NCBI RefSeq assembly: GCF_013364215.1
Contig: NZ_CP054923.1
Coordinates: 1,736,001-1,800,000, forward strand
From: Verrucosispora sp. NA02020
GTDB lineage: Bacteria; Actinomycetota; Actinomycetes; Mycobacteriales; Micromonosporaceae
Direction: 5' to 3'
Length of the DNA: 64,000 bases
The notes under the pieces are model-generated. The model saw only the letters and a list, made by a program, of their open reading frames with translations, was not told the origin of the DNA and searched no databases. Positions 26,581-34,865 of the stretch are shown one piece after another. A program made the position numbers and the translations under genes. The number at the start of each line of letters is the position of its first letter. Position 1 is the stretch's first letter.

Positions 26581-27426
26581 TTACCGTCCCTTCAGGGTCT
26601 TCACGAGTAGGTCACGGCTGTCCGCCGGGCTGAGCGCGACAGTCCGCAGGTGTTCCATGATCTTGGTGCAGGTGCGCAGGTCACCGGGCCGATCCAGGAT
26701 CATCTGGCCGGCGACGGTCTCCACCGAGGCGATGATCGGGTCCTCCGGGTCGGCGAACTCGAGGATGTGCAACGACCCCCGGGTGCCCCGGTGGTAGCCG
26801 GCGGACAACGGGATCACCTGCACGGTGATGTTCGGCAGATCGCTCATCTTGAGCAGATGGTTGAGCTGCCCCTGCATGGCCGATTCGTCGCCGACGGGGC
26901 GCAGCAGCGCCGCCTCGTCGAGGATCGCGTCGAAGATCGGCGGATCCTGCTCGAAGACCCGCTGTTGCCGGTCGAGCCGCATGTGGACCCGCTCCTCGAC
27001 GTCGTTGTCGCTGAGCGTGTGCGGACCGCCCCGCATCACCGCGCGGATGTAGTCGGCCGTCTGCAACAGACCCGGCATCACCGACGGCTCGAAGTTGGCG
27101 ATGCCGGTGGCCTCGGCCTCCAACGCGATGAAGTCGATGGTGCGCCGGTCGAGCAGGTACGAGTACGAGACCCACCAGCCCGGCTTGCGCGCGTCCTTGG
27201 CCAGCGCGACGGCGGCGGCGACCTCCTCGGCCTTGACGCCGTAGAGGGTGAGCAGCGCCCGCACGGTGGCGGGGCTGACCAGTGTCTGCGCGTTCTCGTA
27301 GCGGGAGAGCGTGCTACGGGTGCTGTTGATCTCGTCCGCCGCGGCCTCCAACGTGAGGCCGGCGGCTTCCCGGTGGTGGCGCAGCGCGAGGCCCAACCGG
27401 CGAGCGCGAGCGGTCTTCGGTGCCAT
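26581..27426 (-). CDS. Scr1-family helix-turn-helix regulator (DUF5753)
   Basis: 281 residues. An XRE helix-turn-helix spans about 10-65 (LGLALRHHREAAGLTLEAAA, then STRSTLSRYENAQ), followed by a DUF5753 domain with GLLQTADYIRAV near 150. This class is expanded in actinomycetes and works with a DUF397 partner, encoded next. The ATG at 27426 is chosen because the domain begins there; an ATG at 27462 would add 12 residues. AT-richer DNA upstream (27440-27500) probably carries the promoter. Confidence 0.9.
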   Translation of the reverse strand: MAPKTARARRLGLALRHHREAAGLTLEAAADEINSTRSTLSRYENAQTLVSPATVRALLTLYGVKAEEVAAAVALAKDARKPGWWVSYSYLLDRRTIDFIALEAEATGIANFEPSVMPGLLQTADYIRAVMRGGPHTLSDNDVEERVHMRLDRQQRVFEQDPPIFDAILDEAALLRPVGDESAMQGQLNHLLKMSDLPNITVQVIPLSAGYHRGTRGSLHILEFADPEDPIIASVETVAGQMILDRPGDLRTCTKIMEHLRTVALSPADSRDLLVKTLKGR

Positions 27427-27654
27427 GCATCGATGGTCGCACGTATTTGGGACTCTGTACATGAGAGAACGTCGGTGAGAGTTGCATTCATGCCCATGGA
27501 CCTGTCAGTCTGTTAGCGCGTCCTCACCGCCGGTTGTCGTGGCGACGGTGGTGGTGAGCGACCGGAGGGGATGGGGCGCGCGGCGGTCGGGTTATTCCCC
27601 CGTACCCGACCGCCGCGTGCCGCGCCAGTTGTCGGCCACCGGAAGGGAATCGAC

Positions 27655-27705
27655 GTGCTGACTGGTCAGCGAGTGTGCGCCGAGCGCCTCGGCGGCCGGC
27701 AATGA
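27655..27705 (+). CDS. Micro-ORF coupled to the 78-aa gene
   Basis: GTG plus 15 codons (MLTGQRVCAERLGGRQ) with GGAAGGGA 5 nt upstream, ending in a TGA that overlaps the next ATG (ATGA). The downstream gene has no ribosome-binding site of its own, so this leader would bring the ribosomes. Confidence 0.45.
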   Translation: MLTGQRVCAERLGGRQ

Positions 27706-27938
27706 CGCGCTTCCTGGTGGTCCTGACCGACGTCCGTCCGTACGAGATGGACGGTCGCAACGAGCGCGTCGCCCCGGAGCGCCGACGTCAGGTCGTCGGT
27801 GCGAACAGCCGGGAGGCGGCGGACCGGATCGCCGGCGCGTTCATGGCCCTGGGCATGGTGCGCGCGGGCCGGCAGCGGGTCAAGGTGATCGCCATCGGCC
27901 GGCGGCACGCGTTCGGCGAGCGGGAACTGGTCGGTTGA
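27702..27938 (+). CDS. Small conserved-looking protein, unknown function
   Basis: 78 residues (MTRFLVVLTDVRPY start). A beta strand, a basic middle (NERVAPERRRQVVGANSR) and a second hydrophobic strand (VKVIAIGRRH) suggest a compact alpha/beta domain. I recognise no family. The ATG overlaps the stop of a 16-residue micro-ORF. It lies divergent to the Scr1 regulator and could be functionally tied to it, but nothing proves this. Confidence 0.6.
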   Translation: MTRFLVVLTDVRPYEMDGRNERVAPERRRQVVGANSREAADRIAGAFMALGMVRAGRQRVKVIAIGRRHAFGERELVG

Positions 27939-28045
27939 CCTGGTCGACATGCGCGACCAGTAACGCACCGTATATGACACGTTGACCGAATGCGGCCATC
28001 CCGCGTTCCCGCCGGGTATCGGCCACCCGCTCCCGCCACGCACAG

Positions 28046-28051
28046 TAAGGT
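28046..28051 (+). promoter_or_regulatory. -10 element of ddlA
   Basis: TAAGGT 44 nt before the ddlA GTG, giving a leader of roughly 37 nt that contains the Shine-Dalgarno sequence. Confidence 0.5.
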
Positions 28052-28095
28052 CATCCGGGAGAGCGCCAGCAGTGCGTCCCGGAAAGGTGACCGCA

Positions 28096-29202
28096 GTGAC
28101 CACCCCAGGCAAGACCCGCGTGGCGATCGTCTTCGGCGGCCGTAGCCCGGAACACGGCATCTCCTGCGTCAGCGCCGGAAGCGTGCTCGCCGCACTCGAC
28201 CCCGACGAGTTCGAGGTGGTGCCGGTCGGCATCACCCGGGCCGGGCAGTGGGTGCTGACCAACGGCGACCCGGCCCAGCTGGCGATCAGCGCGCGCCGGC
28301 TGCCCGAGATCACCGCCCAGTCCGGTGTGGACATCGTGCTGCGCGCCGACCCGACCGGCAGCGGCCTGCTGGTGCTCGACCCGGCCGAGGGGCCCCGCGC
28401 GCTGGCCGATGTGGACGTGGTCTTCCCGGTGCTGCACGGCTCCTACGGCGAGGACGGCACCATCCAGGGCATGCTGGAGATGGCCGGCATCCCGTACGTC
28501 GGGGCGAAGGTGTTCGCCTCGGCCGCCGCCATGGACAAGGAGTTCACCAAGAAGCTCTGCGCCGCCGAGGGCATCCCGGTCGGCCCGTACGCGGTGCTGC
28601 GCAGCGGGATGACGCTCAGCGAGGCGGAGAAGGAACGGCTCGGCCTGCCGGTCTTCGTCAAGCCCTCCCGGGCCGGGTCCTCGTTCGGCGTCAGCAAGGT
28701 CAACGACTGGGCCGACCTGGAGACGGCGATCGCCGCCGCCCGGCAGATCGACAACAAGGTCCTGGTCGAAGGCGCCATCGTCGGACGCGAGATCGAGTGC
28801 GGCGTGCTGGAGGGCGAGGCCGGCGGCATGCCCGAGGCGTCCGTACTCGCCGAGGTGCGGGTGGTCGGCGACTACGAGTTCTACGACTTCGAGGCCAAGT
28901 ACATCGACGCGGCGTCCGCCTGCGAGTACGACCTCCCCGCCGACCTGCCCGACCGGGTCACCCGGCAGGTACGCGACTACGCCGTCCGCGCCTTCGAGGC
29001 GCTGGACTGCGCCGGCCTGGCCCGGGCCGACTTCTTCGTCACCCCGGAGCTGGAGGTCTACCTCAACGAGGTCAACACGATGCCCGGCTTCACGCCGACG
29101 TCGATGTTCCCCCGGATGTGGGCGGCGGCCGGCCTGGAGTACCCGAAGCTGATCGACCGGCTGATCCGGACCGCGCTCACCCGCGGACCCGGGCAGTACT
29201 GA
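28096..29202 (+). CDS. ddlA: D-alanine--D-alanine ligase
   Basis: 368 residues. An ATP-grasp enzyme making the D-Ala-D-Ala dipeptide for peptidoglycan. Motifs: [15 protein letters not shown] near 10-24, [12 protein letters not shown] near 118 and the C-terminal [12 protein letters not shown] that binds metal and substrate. The Ddl omega-loop residues suit D-Ala rather than D-Lac. The GTG at 28096 has GGAAAGG 8 nt upstream; a GTG 9 nt earlier is too close to it. It is convergent with the DUF3515 gene. Confidence 0.96.
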   Translation: MTTPGKTRVAIVFGGRSPEHGISCVSAGSVLAALDPDEFEVVPVGITRAGQWVLTNGDPAQLAISARRLPEITAQSGVDIVLRADPTGSGLLVLDPAEGPRALADVDVVFPVLHGSYGEDGTIQGMLEMAGIPYVGAKVFASAAAMDKEFTKKLCAAEGIPVGPYAVLRSGMTLSEAEKERLGLPVFVKPSRAGSSFGVSKVNDWADLETAIAAARQIDNKVLVEGAIVGREIECGVLEGEAGGMPEASVLAEVRVVGDYEFYDFEAKYIDAASACEYDLPADLPDRVTRQVRDYAVRAFEALDCAGLARADFFVTPELEVYLNEVNTMPGFTPTSMFPRMWAAAGLEYPKLIDRLIRTALTRGPGQY

Positions 29203-29212
29203 GTCACCACCC

Positions 29213-29247
29213 CGACGCGGGCCCGCCACCGGGGCGGCCCGCCGTCG
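29213..29247. terminator. Bidirectional terminator between ddlA and DUF3515 gene
   Basis: Stem CGACGCGGGCC / GGCCCGCCGTCG with one bulged base and a 12-nt loop, midway between two convergent stop codons. Confidence 0.6.
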
Positions 29248-29256
29248 GCGGGTGGG

Positions 29257-29877
29257 TCAGGCGGTGCAGCCGGTGGGCTTCGAGTCGGCCGACGGGATCG
29301 ACTCGACGATGGTCGCCGAGATCGGGGCGGCCCACTGCAACGCCTCGCCGTAGAAGTGCGGCACCCGCAGGGTCACCTCCGTCTCCCGGTCGACCGTGGT
29401 CAGCTCCGTCGCGTCCGGCCCCTCCTCCGCGAACCAGCAGACCGAGTTGACCAGGTAGAGGTGCGCGTCGCGGGCCACGGCGGGGCGATCGGCACCGCAG
29501 GCCACCGTCAACGCCGGATCACCGTACGCGGCGTTCTGCTCGGGACCGGCCGAGACCGGCCGTTGCGGCAGGTCGCGGACCGTCTCCGGCAACTGCGACA
29601 ACAGGGCGCGACACACCACGGTCGGTCGTTCGGCCAGGTCCGGAGCGGCCATCTCGACTGGGGTGGTGGACCGGGGAGCAGCGGTGCTCGGTGACGCCGT
29701 GGGCGTGGCGGCCGGCTCACTCGACGGGAGGTTGGCCCAGGCGACGGCGCCCACCAGCAGCGCCACCGGCAACGCCACGGCGGTGGCGATCAGCGCGGCG
29801 GAGCGGTTCGTGCGGTCGGGCGCCTTCGCGCCCTCGGTGCGGTCGTCGTCGGTGGGCTTCCTGGTGGTCTCGTCCAC
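29257..29877 (-). CDS. DUF3515 membrane-anchored protein
   Basis: 206 residues. A hydrophilic head, one membrane segment at about 27-48 (ALIATAVALPVALLVGAVAW), a Ser/Thr/Pro linker, then an extracytoplasmic domain with paired cysteines (TVVCRALL, VACGADRP, VCWFAEEG, PTGCTA). It is conserved between ddlA and thiL in actinobacteria, which suggests an envelope role. Its start abuts the stop of the Lrp-domain gene, so the two are one transcript. Confidence 0.88.
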   Translation of the reverse strand: MDETTRKPTDDDRTEGAKAPDRTNRSAALIATAVALPVALLVGAVAWANLPSSEPAATPTASPSTAAPRSTTPVEMAAPDLAERPTVVCRALLSQLPETVRDLPQRPVSAGPEQNAAYGDPALTVACGADRPAVARDAHLYLVNSVCWFAEEGPDATELTTVDRETEVTLRVPHFYGEALQWAAPISATIVESIPSADSKPTGCTA

Positions 29878-30111
29878 TTACAGCCGCACCACTGAACAGG
29901 TCAGGGTGCGGGTGATGCCGGGCACCATCTGCACGTTGCTGACGATGAGCTTGCCGAGCTCATCGACGGTGTTGGCCTCGGTGAGCACGACCACGTCGTA
30001 CGGCCCGGTGACGGCGTCGACCCGGACCACCCCGGCGAGATCCGCGATGAGACCGGCCACGTCACGTGCCCGACCGACCTCTGTCTGGATGAGGATGTAC
30101 GCCTGTACCAC
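29878..30111 (-). CDS. Lrp/AsnC ligand-binding (RAM) domain protein
   Basis: 77 residues, a stand-alone RAM domain without a DNA-binding part: MVQAYILIQTEVGRA, GVVRVDAVTGPYDVVVL and a C-terminal strand TRTLTCSVVRL. Stand-alone RAM proteins bind amino acids or form rings with other regulators. The GTG has GGAGG 6 nt upstream. It is divergent to thiL. Confidence 0.9.
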   Translation of the reverse strand: MVQAYILIQTEVGRARDVAGLIADLAGVVRVDAVTGPYDVVVLTEANTVDELGKLIVSNVQMVPGITRTLTCSVVRL

Positions 30112-30159
30112 GCTCGACCTCCCTCCGTCGCCGCCGTCAAGCGGCCCGAAGGGAGAAAG

Positions 30160-30165
30160 TACCTT
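30160..30165 (+). promoter_or_regulatory. -10 element of the thiL transcript
   Basis: TACCTT, 41 nt before the GTG of the coupled micro-ORF; the expected start near 30172 leaves room for its AAGGAG. Confidence 0.45.
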
Positions 30166-30206
30166 ACGGACCAGGGGTGATCCCTATCGGTGGCCAAGGA
30201 GAAGCA

Positions 30207-30281
30207 GTGAGCGAGCGAGCTGAGCGGCTCAGCGCGACGACGTCCCCGGTCGGCACGGGGCGTGACGGAGCAGCGGCGTGA
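30207..30281 (+). CDS. Micro-ORF coupled to thiL
   Basis: GTG plus 23 codons beginning MSERAERLS and ending GRDGAAA, with AAGGAG 5 nt upstream. The TGA overlaps the thiL GTG (GTGA). It has the same MSER...AA form as the two leaders before gpsA. The good ribosome-binding site belongs to this leader, not to thiL. Confidence 0.55.
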   Translation: MSERAERLSATTSPVGTGRDGAAA

Positions 30282-31216
30282 GCGTGGCGGGTGTCGGCGA
30301 GTTCGGGCTGATCGACCGGGTGACCTCCCGCCTGTCGTACGGCTCCACGGTGCTGCTCGGCCCCGGTGACGACGCGGCGGTGGTCGCCGCGCCCGACGCC
30401 CGGGTGGTCGCGTCGACGGACGTCCTGGTGGAGGGGCGGCACTTCCGCCGGGACTGGTCCGGCGCGTACGACATCGGGCGCCGGGCGGCGGCGGCGAATC
30501 TCGCGGACGTGGTGGCGATGGGTGCCGACCCGACCGCGCTGCTGGTGGCGCTCTGCGTACCGGCCGACGCGGACACCGACTGGGTGGAACAGCTCGCCGA
30601 CGGGCTCGGTGCCGAGGCGGCCGAGGTGGGCGCCAGCGTGGTGGGCGGGGACATGTCCGCCAGTCCCACCCTGACCATCGCGGTCACCGCCCTGGGCGAC
30701 CTGGGTGGTCGTGCCCCGGTGACCCGGAGCGGGGCGCGACCCGGGGACCTCGTCGCCCTGGCCGGTCGCACCGGGTACGCGGCGGCCGGATTCACCGTGC
30801 TCTCCCGAGGATTCCGGACGCCCCGGCTGCTCGTCGAGGCGTACCGCCGCCCGGAGGTGCCCTATCCGGCGGGACCGCAGGCCGCCCGGCTCGGCGCCAC
30901 CGCGATGATCGACGTCTCCGACGGGCTCCTCGCCGACCTCGGGCACGTGGCGCGGGCCAGCGGGGTGACCGTCGACCTCACCCGGGACGCCTTCGAGGTG
31001 CCGCCGCAGATGCGGGACGCCGCGCAGGCGCTCGGCGTCGACCCGTACACCTGGTTGCTGGCCGGTGGCGACGACCACGCGTTGGTGGCGACGTTCCCGC
31101 CGACGACGGCGCTGCCCGCCGAATGGCGGTTGGTCGGCCGGGTCGAAGAGGGCTCCGGGGTGACCGTGGACGGGCGGCCGTTCGACGGTCCGGGCGGCTG
31201 GGATCACTTCCGGTGA
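30278..31216 (+). CDS. thiL: Thiamine-monophosphate kinase
   Basis: 312 residues. It phosphorylates thiamine monophosphate to thiamine pyrophosphate. Motifs: GPGDDAAVV near 28, STDVLVEGRHFRRDW near 48, AANLADVVAMGADP near 73, VVGGDMSASP near 120 and MIDVSDGLLADLGH near 210. The GTG overlaps the TGA of a 24-residue leader. The next gene begins 41 bp after its stop under its own promoter. Confidence 0.95.
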   Translation: MSVAGVGEFGLIDRVTSRLSYGSTVLLGPGDDAAVVAAPDARVVASTDVLVEGRHFRRDWSGAYDIGRRAAAANLADVVAMGADPTALLVALCVPADADTDWVEQLADGLGAEAAEVGASVVGGDMSASPTLTIAVTALGDLGGRAPVTRSGARPGDLVALAGRTGYAAAGFTVLSRGFRTPRLLVEAYRRPEVPYPAGPQAARLGATAMIDVSDGLLADLGHVARASGVTVDLTRDAFEVPPQMRDAAQALGVDPYTWLLAGGDDHALVATFPPTTALPAEWRLVGRVEEGSGVTVDGRPFDGPGGWDHFR

Positions 31217-31245
31217 CCCCGCCGGGTAAGGAGCGGGTCGGGTCG

Positions 31246-31251
31246 TACCCT
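31246..31251 (+). promoter_or_regulatory. -10 element, leaderless start of acetyltransferase gene
   Basis: TACCCT, exactly 6 nt before the GTG at 31258. Confidence 0.6.
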
Positions 31252-31257
31252 TTACCT

Positions 31258-31725
31258 GTGCAGCAGATCGAGATCCATGTGGTGCCCTTCGACTCCCCGG
31301 TCGCGCAGCGGTTGATCACCGCCGCGTTGGCCGACCTGGGCGCCCGGTACGGCGGCAGCGGCGACGAGACCCCGGTCGACCCCGACGAGTTCGTGCCCCC
31401 GGCCGGGGCGTTCCTGGTCGCTCACCTCGACGGGCAGCCGGTCGGTTGCGGCGGCTGGCGCAGTCACGGCGACGAGGGCGACACCGCCGAGCTGAAGCGG
31501 ATGTACACCGCCCCGCAGGCCCGTGGCCGGGGGGTGGCCCGGACGGTGCTCACGGCCATCGAGCGCTCGGCCCGCGAGCACGGCCGTAAGCGGCTCATCC
31601 TGGAGTGCGGCGACCGGCAGCCCGAGGCGATCGCGATGTACACCGGTGCCGGTTACGAGCGGATCCCCAACTTCGGGTTCTACGCCGCCGAGCCCGGCTG
31701 TCTGTCCTTCGGCCGCACCCTCTGA
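31258..31725 (+). CDS. GNAT-family N-acetyltransferase
   Basis: 155 residues. The acetyl-CoA loop is AELKRMYTAPQARGRGVARTVL, within residues 80-101 (R/Q-x-x-G-x-G/A type), followed by EHGRKRLILECGDRQPEAIAMY and AGYERIPNFG. The acceptor is unknown. The GTG at 31258 has a leaderless promoter; a GTG at 31213 overlapping the thiL stop would add 15 residues. Two bases after its stop begins a palindromic repeat that has been split by the IS pair. Confidence 0.85.
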   Translation: MQQIEIHVVPFDSPVAQRLITAALADLGARYGGSGDETPVDPDEFVPPAGAFLVAHLDGQPVGCGGWRSHGDEGDTAELKRMYTAPQARGRGVARTVLTAIERSAREHGRKRLILECGDRQPEAIAMYTGAGYERIPNFGFYAAEPGCLSFGRTL

Positions 31726-31727
31726 GC

Positions 31728-31754
31728 GTGAAAGGAAGGGTCCCCTGCTAACGC
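31728..31754 (+). repeat. Left half of IS-split palindromic repeat
   Basis: Begins GTGAAAGGAAGGGTCCCC and ends in CTGCTAACGC, which is repeated at 34741-34750 as the target duplication. Joined to 34751-34779 it restores a 56-bp palindrome with a perfect 18-bp stem. Confidence 0.9.
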
Positions 31755-33247
31755 CAATGCCGCTCAGTTAGGGCGGTGGGCGGGTTGTCAATGCTGCTGT
31801 TTCGAGGATGTTGATGTTGATGGTGGCGTGGTAGTTGGTGCGGTCGATGGTGCCTTTGGCGCGGTGTTTGGAGATCGCGCGTTTGACCACGCGGGGGCTG
31901 ATTCGGGTGCGGCGTGGGGGTAGCAGGTCGGCCAGGATTGCGCGGCCGATGGTGCCGACGAGGTCGATGACGGTGCCGGCGATGACACCAGCGGCTTGGG
32001 TGATCTGGTCTCGGGCGGCGTGGACGGCGATGGTGAAGCTGGCCCGGTCGGGGTTGGTCGTGGGCCGGCTGGCGGTGGCGTCAGCCATTGCCAGCCGGAC
32101 CGCTTGGTAGGTGGTGAGCAGGGCGTGGACCTCTTGACTGATCCCGTTCGGGGTTCGGGCTCGTAGGACCCGTCCGCCCCGCAGGGTGGACTTCAACTCC
32201 AGATATGTCGTCTCGATCTCCCAGCGGTGGTGGTAGAGGGTGACCAGGTCCATGGCCGGGAAGCGGCGCTGGTCGGTGAGGGTGGTGATCAGCCGGTACC
32301 GGCCGACGTGGCGTTTACCGTTCATGCTCACGACGATCTCGGCGTCAACGACCCGGACCGTCATCGTGCCGATGACAGACAGCCAGGACCCGTCGCGATG
32401 GCGGCGGATGACGGGCAGCCGCCGGTCGTCCTTGTCGCGGATGAGCAGGTCAGCGCCGGTGCTGGCGAACTGTTCGATCATCTGACGGGCGGCGAACCCA
32501 CGGTCGGCCAGCAGCAGCATGCCTGGGCGCAGGCAGCCCAACAGACGCCCCGCACACGTGAGTTCGCCAGTGCTGATGGGGGTGAACACCGCGTCGATGA
32601 CAGCGCGGGTGCCGCACGCCACGACGGCGACCAGCCGCAGCATCGGATACCCCGACCCACCGTGGCTGCCCGCCTGACGCGGATAGACCGTCAGGTTAGC
32701 CGCCGTATCGGGCACGAACATGCTGGTGCCGTCGATCGCGCACACCAGCAGACCCCGCCACCGGGCGGCCCCCGCCGGCGGACCCGACAGCAACCGGAAC
32801 AACGCCACCAGCGGCTTGTCCCCGACCCGACGGCGAGCCTGCGACAACGCCGAAGACGTCGGCAGCGCCACCGTCAACCCGTCCAGCCCAGCGACCAACC
32901 GAGCCCACACCTGCCGGTAACCGACCTCAGCGAACAGCCCCGCCGCGAGCAGCAGATACACCACCACCCGCGACGGCAGATCCCGCACCCGCGACTGCAC
33001 ACCACCGGCCTCAGCCAGAACGGCATCGACCATCTCGAACGGCACCTGCTGCGTCAACTCACCCAGATGGCCCGGCGCGAACCGCCCCGCAGCCACCCTG
33101 ATCGTGGACGTGATGGCAGACTGTTCCAACGGCGGGGCTCCCGGTCCAGAGGCTGTCTTGGAGTGACAAACCTCTATACCGAGACCCCGCCGTCCACGTC
33201 TACACCCCGCTTGACATCCACCACACCGCCCTAACTGAGCGGCATTG
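31755..33247 (-). mobile_element. IS4-family insertion sequence, copy 1 of tandem pair
   Basis: 1493 bp bounded by 24-bp perfect terminal inverted repeats starting CAATGCCGCTCAG. It contains one transposase gene read on the minus strand. Its right end joins copy 2 with no base between. The pair as a unit is flanked by the 10-bp direct repeat CTGCTAACGC, within the 9-13 bp range known for IS4-type elements. Confidence 0.95.
31768..33129 (-). CDS. IS4-family transposase, copy 1
   Basis: 453 residues, apparently intact. DDE catalysis: Asp133 (CAIDGTSM), Asp209 (LLADRGFA) and Glu306 inside the IS4 signature Y-(2)-R-(3)-E-(6)-K (Tyr299, Arg302, Glu306, Lys313), all present. It cuts and pastes DNA ends with hairpin intermediates in characterised relatives. 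The TTG start has GGGAG 8 nt upstream. The TAA lies inside the left inverted repeat. Confidence 0.95.
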   Translation of the reverse strand: MEQSAITSTIRVAAGRFAPGHLGELTQQVPFEMVDAVLAEAGGVQSRVRDLPSRVVVYLLLAAGLFAEVGYRQVWARLVAGLDGLTVALPTSSALSQARRRVGDKPLVALFRLLSGPPAGAARWRGLLVCAIDGTSMFVPDTAANLTVYPRQAGSHGGSGYPMLRLVAVVACGTRAVIDAVFTPISTGELTCAGRLLGCLRPGMLLLADRGFAARQMIEQFASTGADLLIRDKDDRRLPVIRRHRDGSWLSVIGTMTVRVVDAEIVVSMNGKRHVGRYRLITTLTDQRRFPAMDLVTLYHHRWEIETTYLELKSTLRGGRVLRARTPNGISQEVHALLTTYQAVRLAMADATASRPTTNPDRASFTIAVHAARDQITQAAGVIAGTVIDLVGTIGRAILADLLPPRRTRISPRVVKRAISKHRAKGTIDRTNYHATININILETAALTTRPPP

Positions 33248-33271
33248 CAATGCCGCTCAGTTAGGGCGGTG
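33224..33271. repeat. Abutted inverted repeats at the IS-IS junction
   Basis: The right end of copy 1 (33224-33247) and left end of copy 2 (33248-33271) meet as GGCATTG|CAATGCC, forming one perfect 48-bp palindrome with no spacer. Confidence 0.95.
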
Positions 33272-34740
33272 GGCGGGTTGTCAATGCTGCTGTTTCGAGG
33301 ATGTTGATGTTGATGGTGGCGTGGTAGTTGGTGCGGTCGATGGTGCCTTTGGCGCGGTGTTTGGAGATCGCGCGTTTGACCACGCGGGGGCTGATTCGGG
33401 TGCGGCGTGGGGGTAGCAGGTCGGCCAGGATTGCGCGGCCGATGGTGCCGACGAGGTCGATGACGGTGCCGGCGATGACACCAGCGGCTTGGGTGATCTG
33501 GTCTCGGGCGGCGTGGACGGCGATGGTGAAGCTGGCCCGGTCGGGGTTGGTCGTGGGCCGGCTGGCGGTGGCGTCAGCCATTGCCAGCCGGACCGCTTGG
33601 TAGGTGGTGAGCAGGGCGTGGACCTCTTGACTGATCCCGTTCGGGGTTCGGGCTCGTAGGACCCGTCCGCCCCGCAGGGTGGACTTCAACTCCAGATATG
33701 TCGTCTCGATCTCCCAGCGGTGGTGGTAGAGGGTGACCAGGTCCATGGCCGGGAAGCGGCGCTGGTCGGTGAGGGTGGTGATCAGCCGGTACCGGCCGAC
33801 GTGGCGTTTACCGTTCATGCTCACGACGATCTCGGCGTCAACGACCCGGACCGTCATCGTGCCGATGACAGACAGCCAGGACCCGTCGCGATGGCGGCGG
33901 ATGACGGGCAGCCGCCGGTCGTCCTTGTCGCGGATGAGCAGGTCAGCGCCGGTGCTGGCGAACTGTTCGATCATCTGACGGGCGGCGAACCCACGGTCGG
34001 CCAGCAGCAGCATGCCTGGGCGCAGGCAGCCCAACAGACGCCCCGCACACGTGAGTTCGCCAGTGCTGATGGGGGTGAACACCGCGTCGATGACAGCGCG
34101 GGTGCCGCACGCCACGACGGCGACCAGCCGCAGCATCGGATACCCCGACCCACCGTGGCTGCCCGCCTGACGCGGATAGACCGTCAGGTTAGCCGCCGTA
34201 TCGGGCACGAACATGCTGGTGCCGTCGATCGCGCACACCAGCAGACCCCGCCACCGGGCGGCCCCCGCCGGCGGACCCGACAGCAACCGGAACAACGCCA
34301 CCAGCGGCTTGTCCCCGACCCGACGGCGAGCCTGCGACAACGCCGAAGACGTCGGCAGCGCCACCGTCAACCCGTCCAGCCCAGCGACCAACCGAGCCCA
34401 CACCTGCCGGTAACCGACCTCAGCGAACAGCCCCGCCGCGAGCAGCAGATACACCACCACCCGCGACGGCAGATCCCGCACCCGCGACTGCACACCACCG
34501 GCCTCAGCCAGAACGGCATCGACCATCTCGAACGGCACCTGCTGCGTCAACTCACCCAGATGGCCCGGCGCGAACCGCCCCGCAGCCACCCTGATCGTGG
34601 ACGTGATGGCAGACTGTTCCAACGGCGGGGCTCCCGGTCCAGAGGCTGTCTTGGAGTGACAAACCTCTATACCGAGACCCCGCCGTCCACGTCTACACCC
34701 CGCTTGACATCCACCACACCGCCCTAACTGAGCGGCATTG
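33248..34740 (-). mobile_element. IS4-family insertion sequence, copy 2 of tandem pair
   Basis: 1493 bp, same orientation and, as far as I can compare, base-for-base identical to copy 1. Its right inverted repeat (34717-34740) borders the second copy of the CTGCTAACGC target duplication. Confidence 0.95.
33261..34622 (-). CDS. IS4-family transposase, copy 2
   Basis: 453 residues identical to copy 1. The same frame stays open beyond the element end, through the outer inverted repeat into flanking DNA to 34895, but the TTG at 34622 with its GGGAG is the equivalent and preferred start. Being outermost, this copy could be transcribed from flanking promoters, unlike copy 1. Confidence 0.93.
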   Translation of the reverse strand: MEQSAITSTIRVAAGRFAPGHLGELTQQVPFEMVDAVLAEAGGVQSRVRDLPSRVVVYLLLAAGLFAEVGYRQVWARLVAGLDGLTVALPTSSALSQARRRVGDKPLVALFRLLSGPPAGAARWRGLLVCAIDGTSMFVPDTAANLTVYPRQAGSHGGSGYPMLRLVAVVACGTRAVIDAVFTPISTGELTCAGRLLGCLRPGMLLLADRGFAARQMIEQFASTGADLLIRDKDDRRLPVIRRHRDGSWLSVIGTMTVRVVDAEIVVSMNGKRHVGRYRLITTLTDQRRFPAMDLVTLYHHRWEIETTYLELKSTLRGGRVLRARTPNGISQEVHALLTTYQAVRLAMADATASRPTTNPDRASFTIAVHAARDQITQAAGVIAGTVIDLVGTIGRAILADLLPPRRTRISPRVVKRAISKHRAKGTIDRTNYHATININILETAALTTRPPP

Positions 34741-34779
34741 CTGCTAACGCCTGGTGCATAGCAGGGGACCCTTCCTAAC
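34741..34779 (+). repeat. Right half of IS-split palindromic repeat plus target duplication
   Basis: 34741-34750 is the target duplication CTGCTAACGC; 34751-34779 continues CTGGTGCATAGCAGGGG to TTCCTAAC and completes the stem begun at 31728. Confidence 0.9.
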
Positions 34780-34865
34780 ATCTGTGCCGGCGCCCCGTCG
34801 ATGCCGGCGGTACGGTGCCGGCGAGTCGGTGCCGGCGGTACGGACCTCCCGGGGGCGGACACGAC

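Noticed and set aside
32227..33234. 335-codon plus-strand frame inside each IS copy (also 33720-34727)
   Set aside because: Shadow of the transposase; no conserved features and no start signals.
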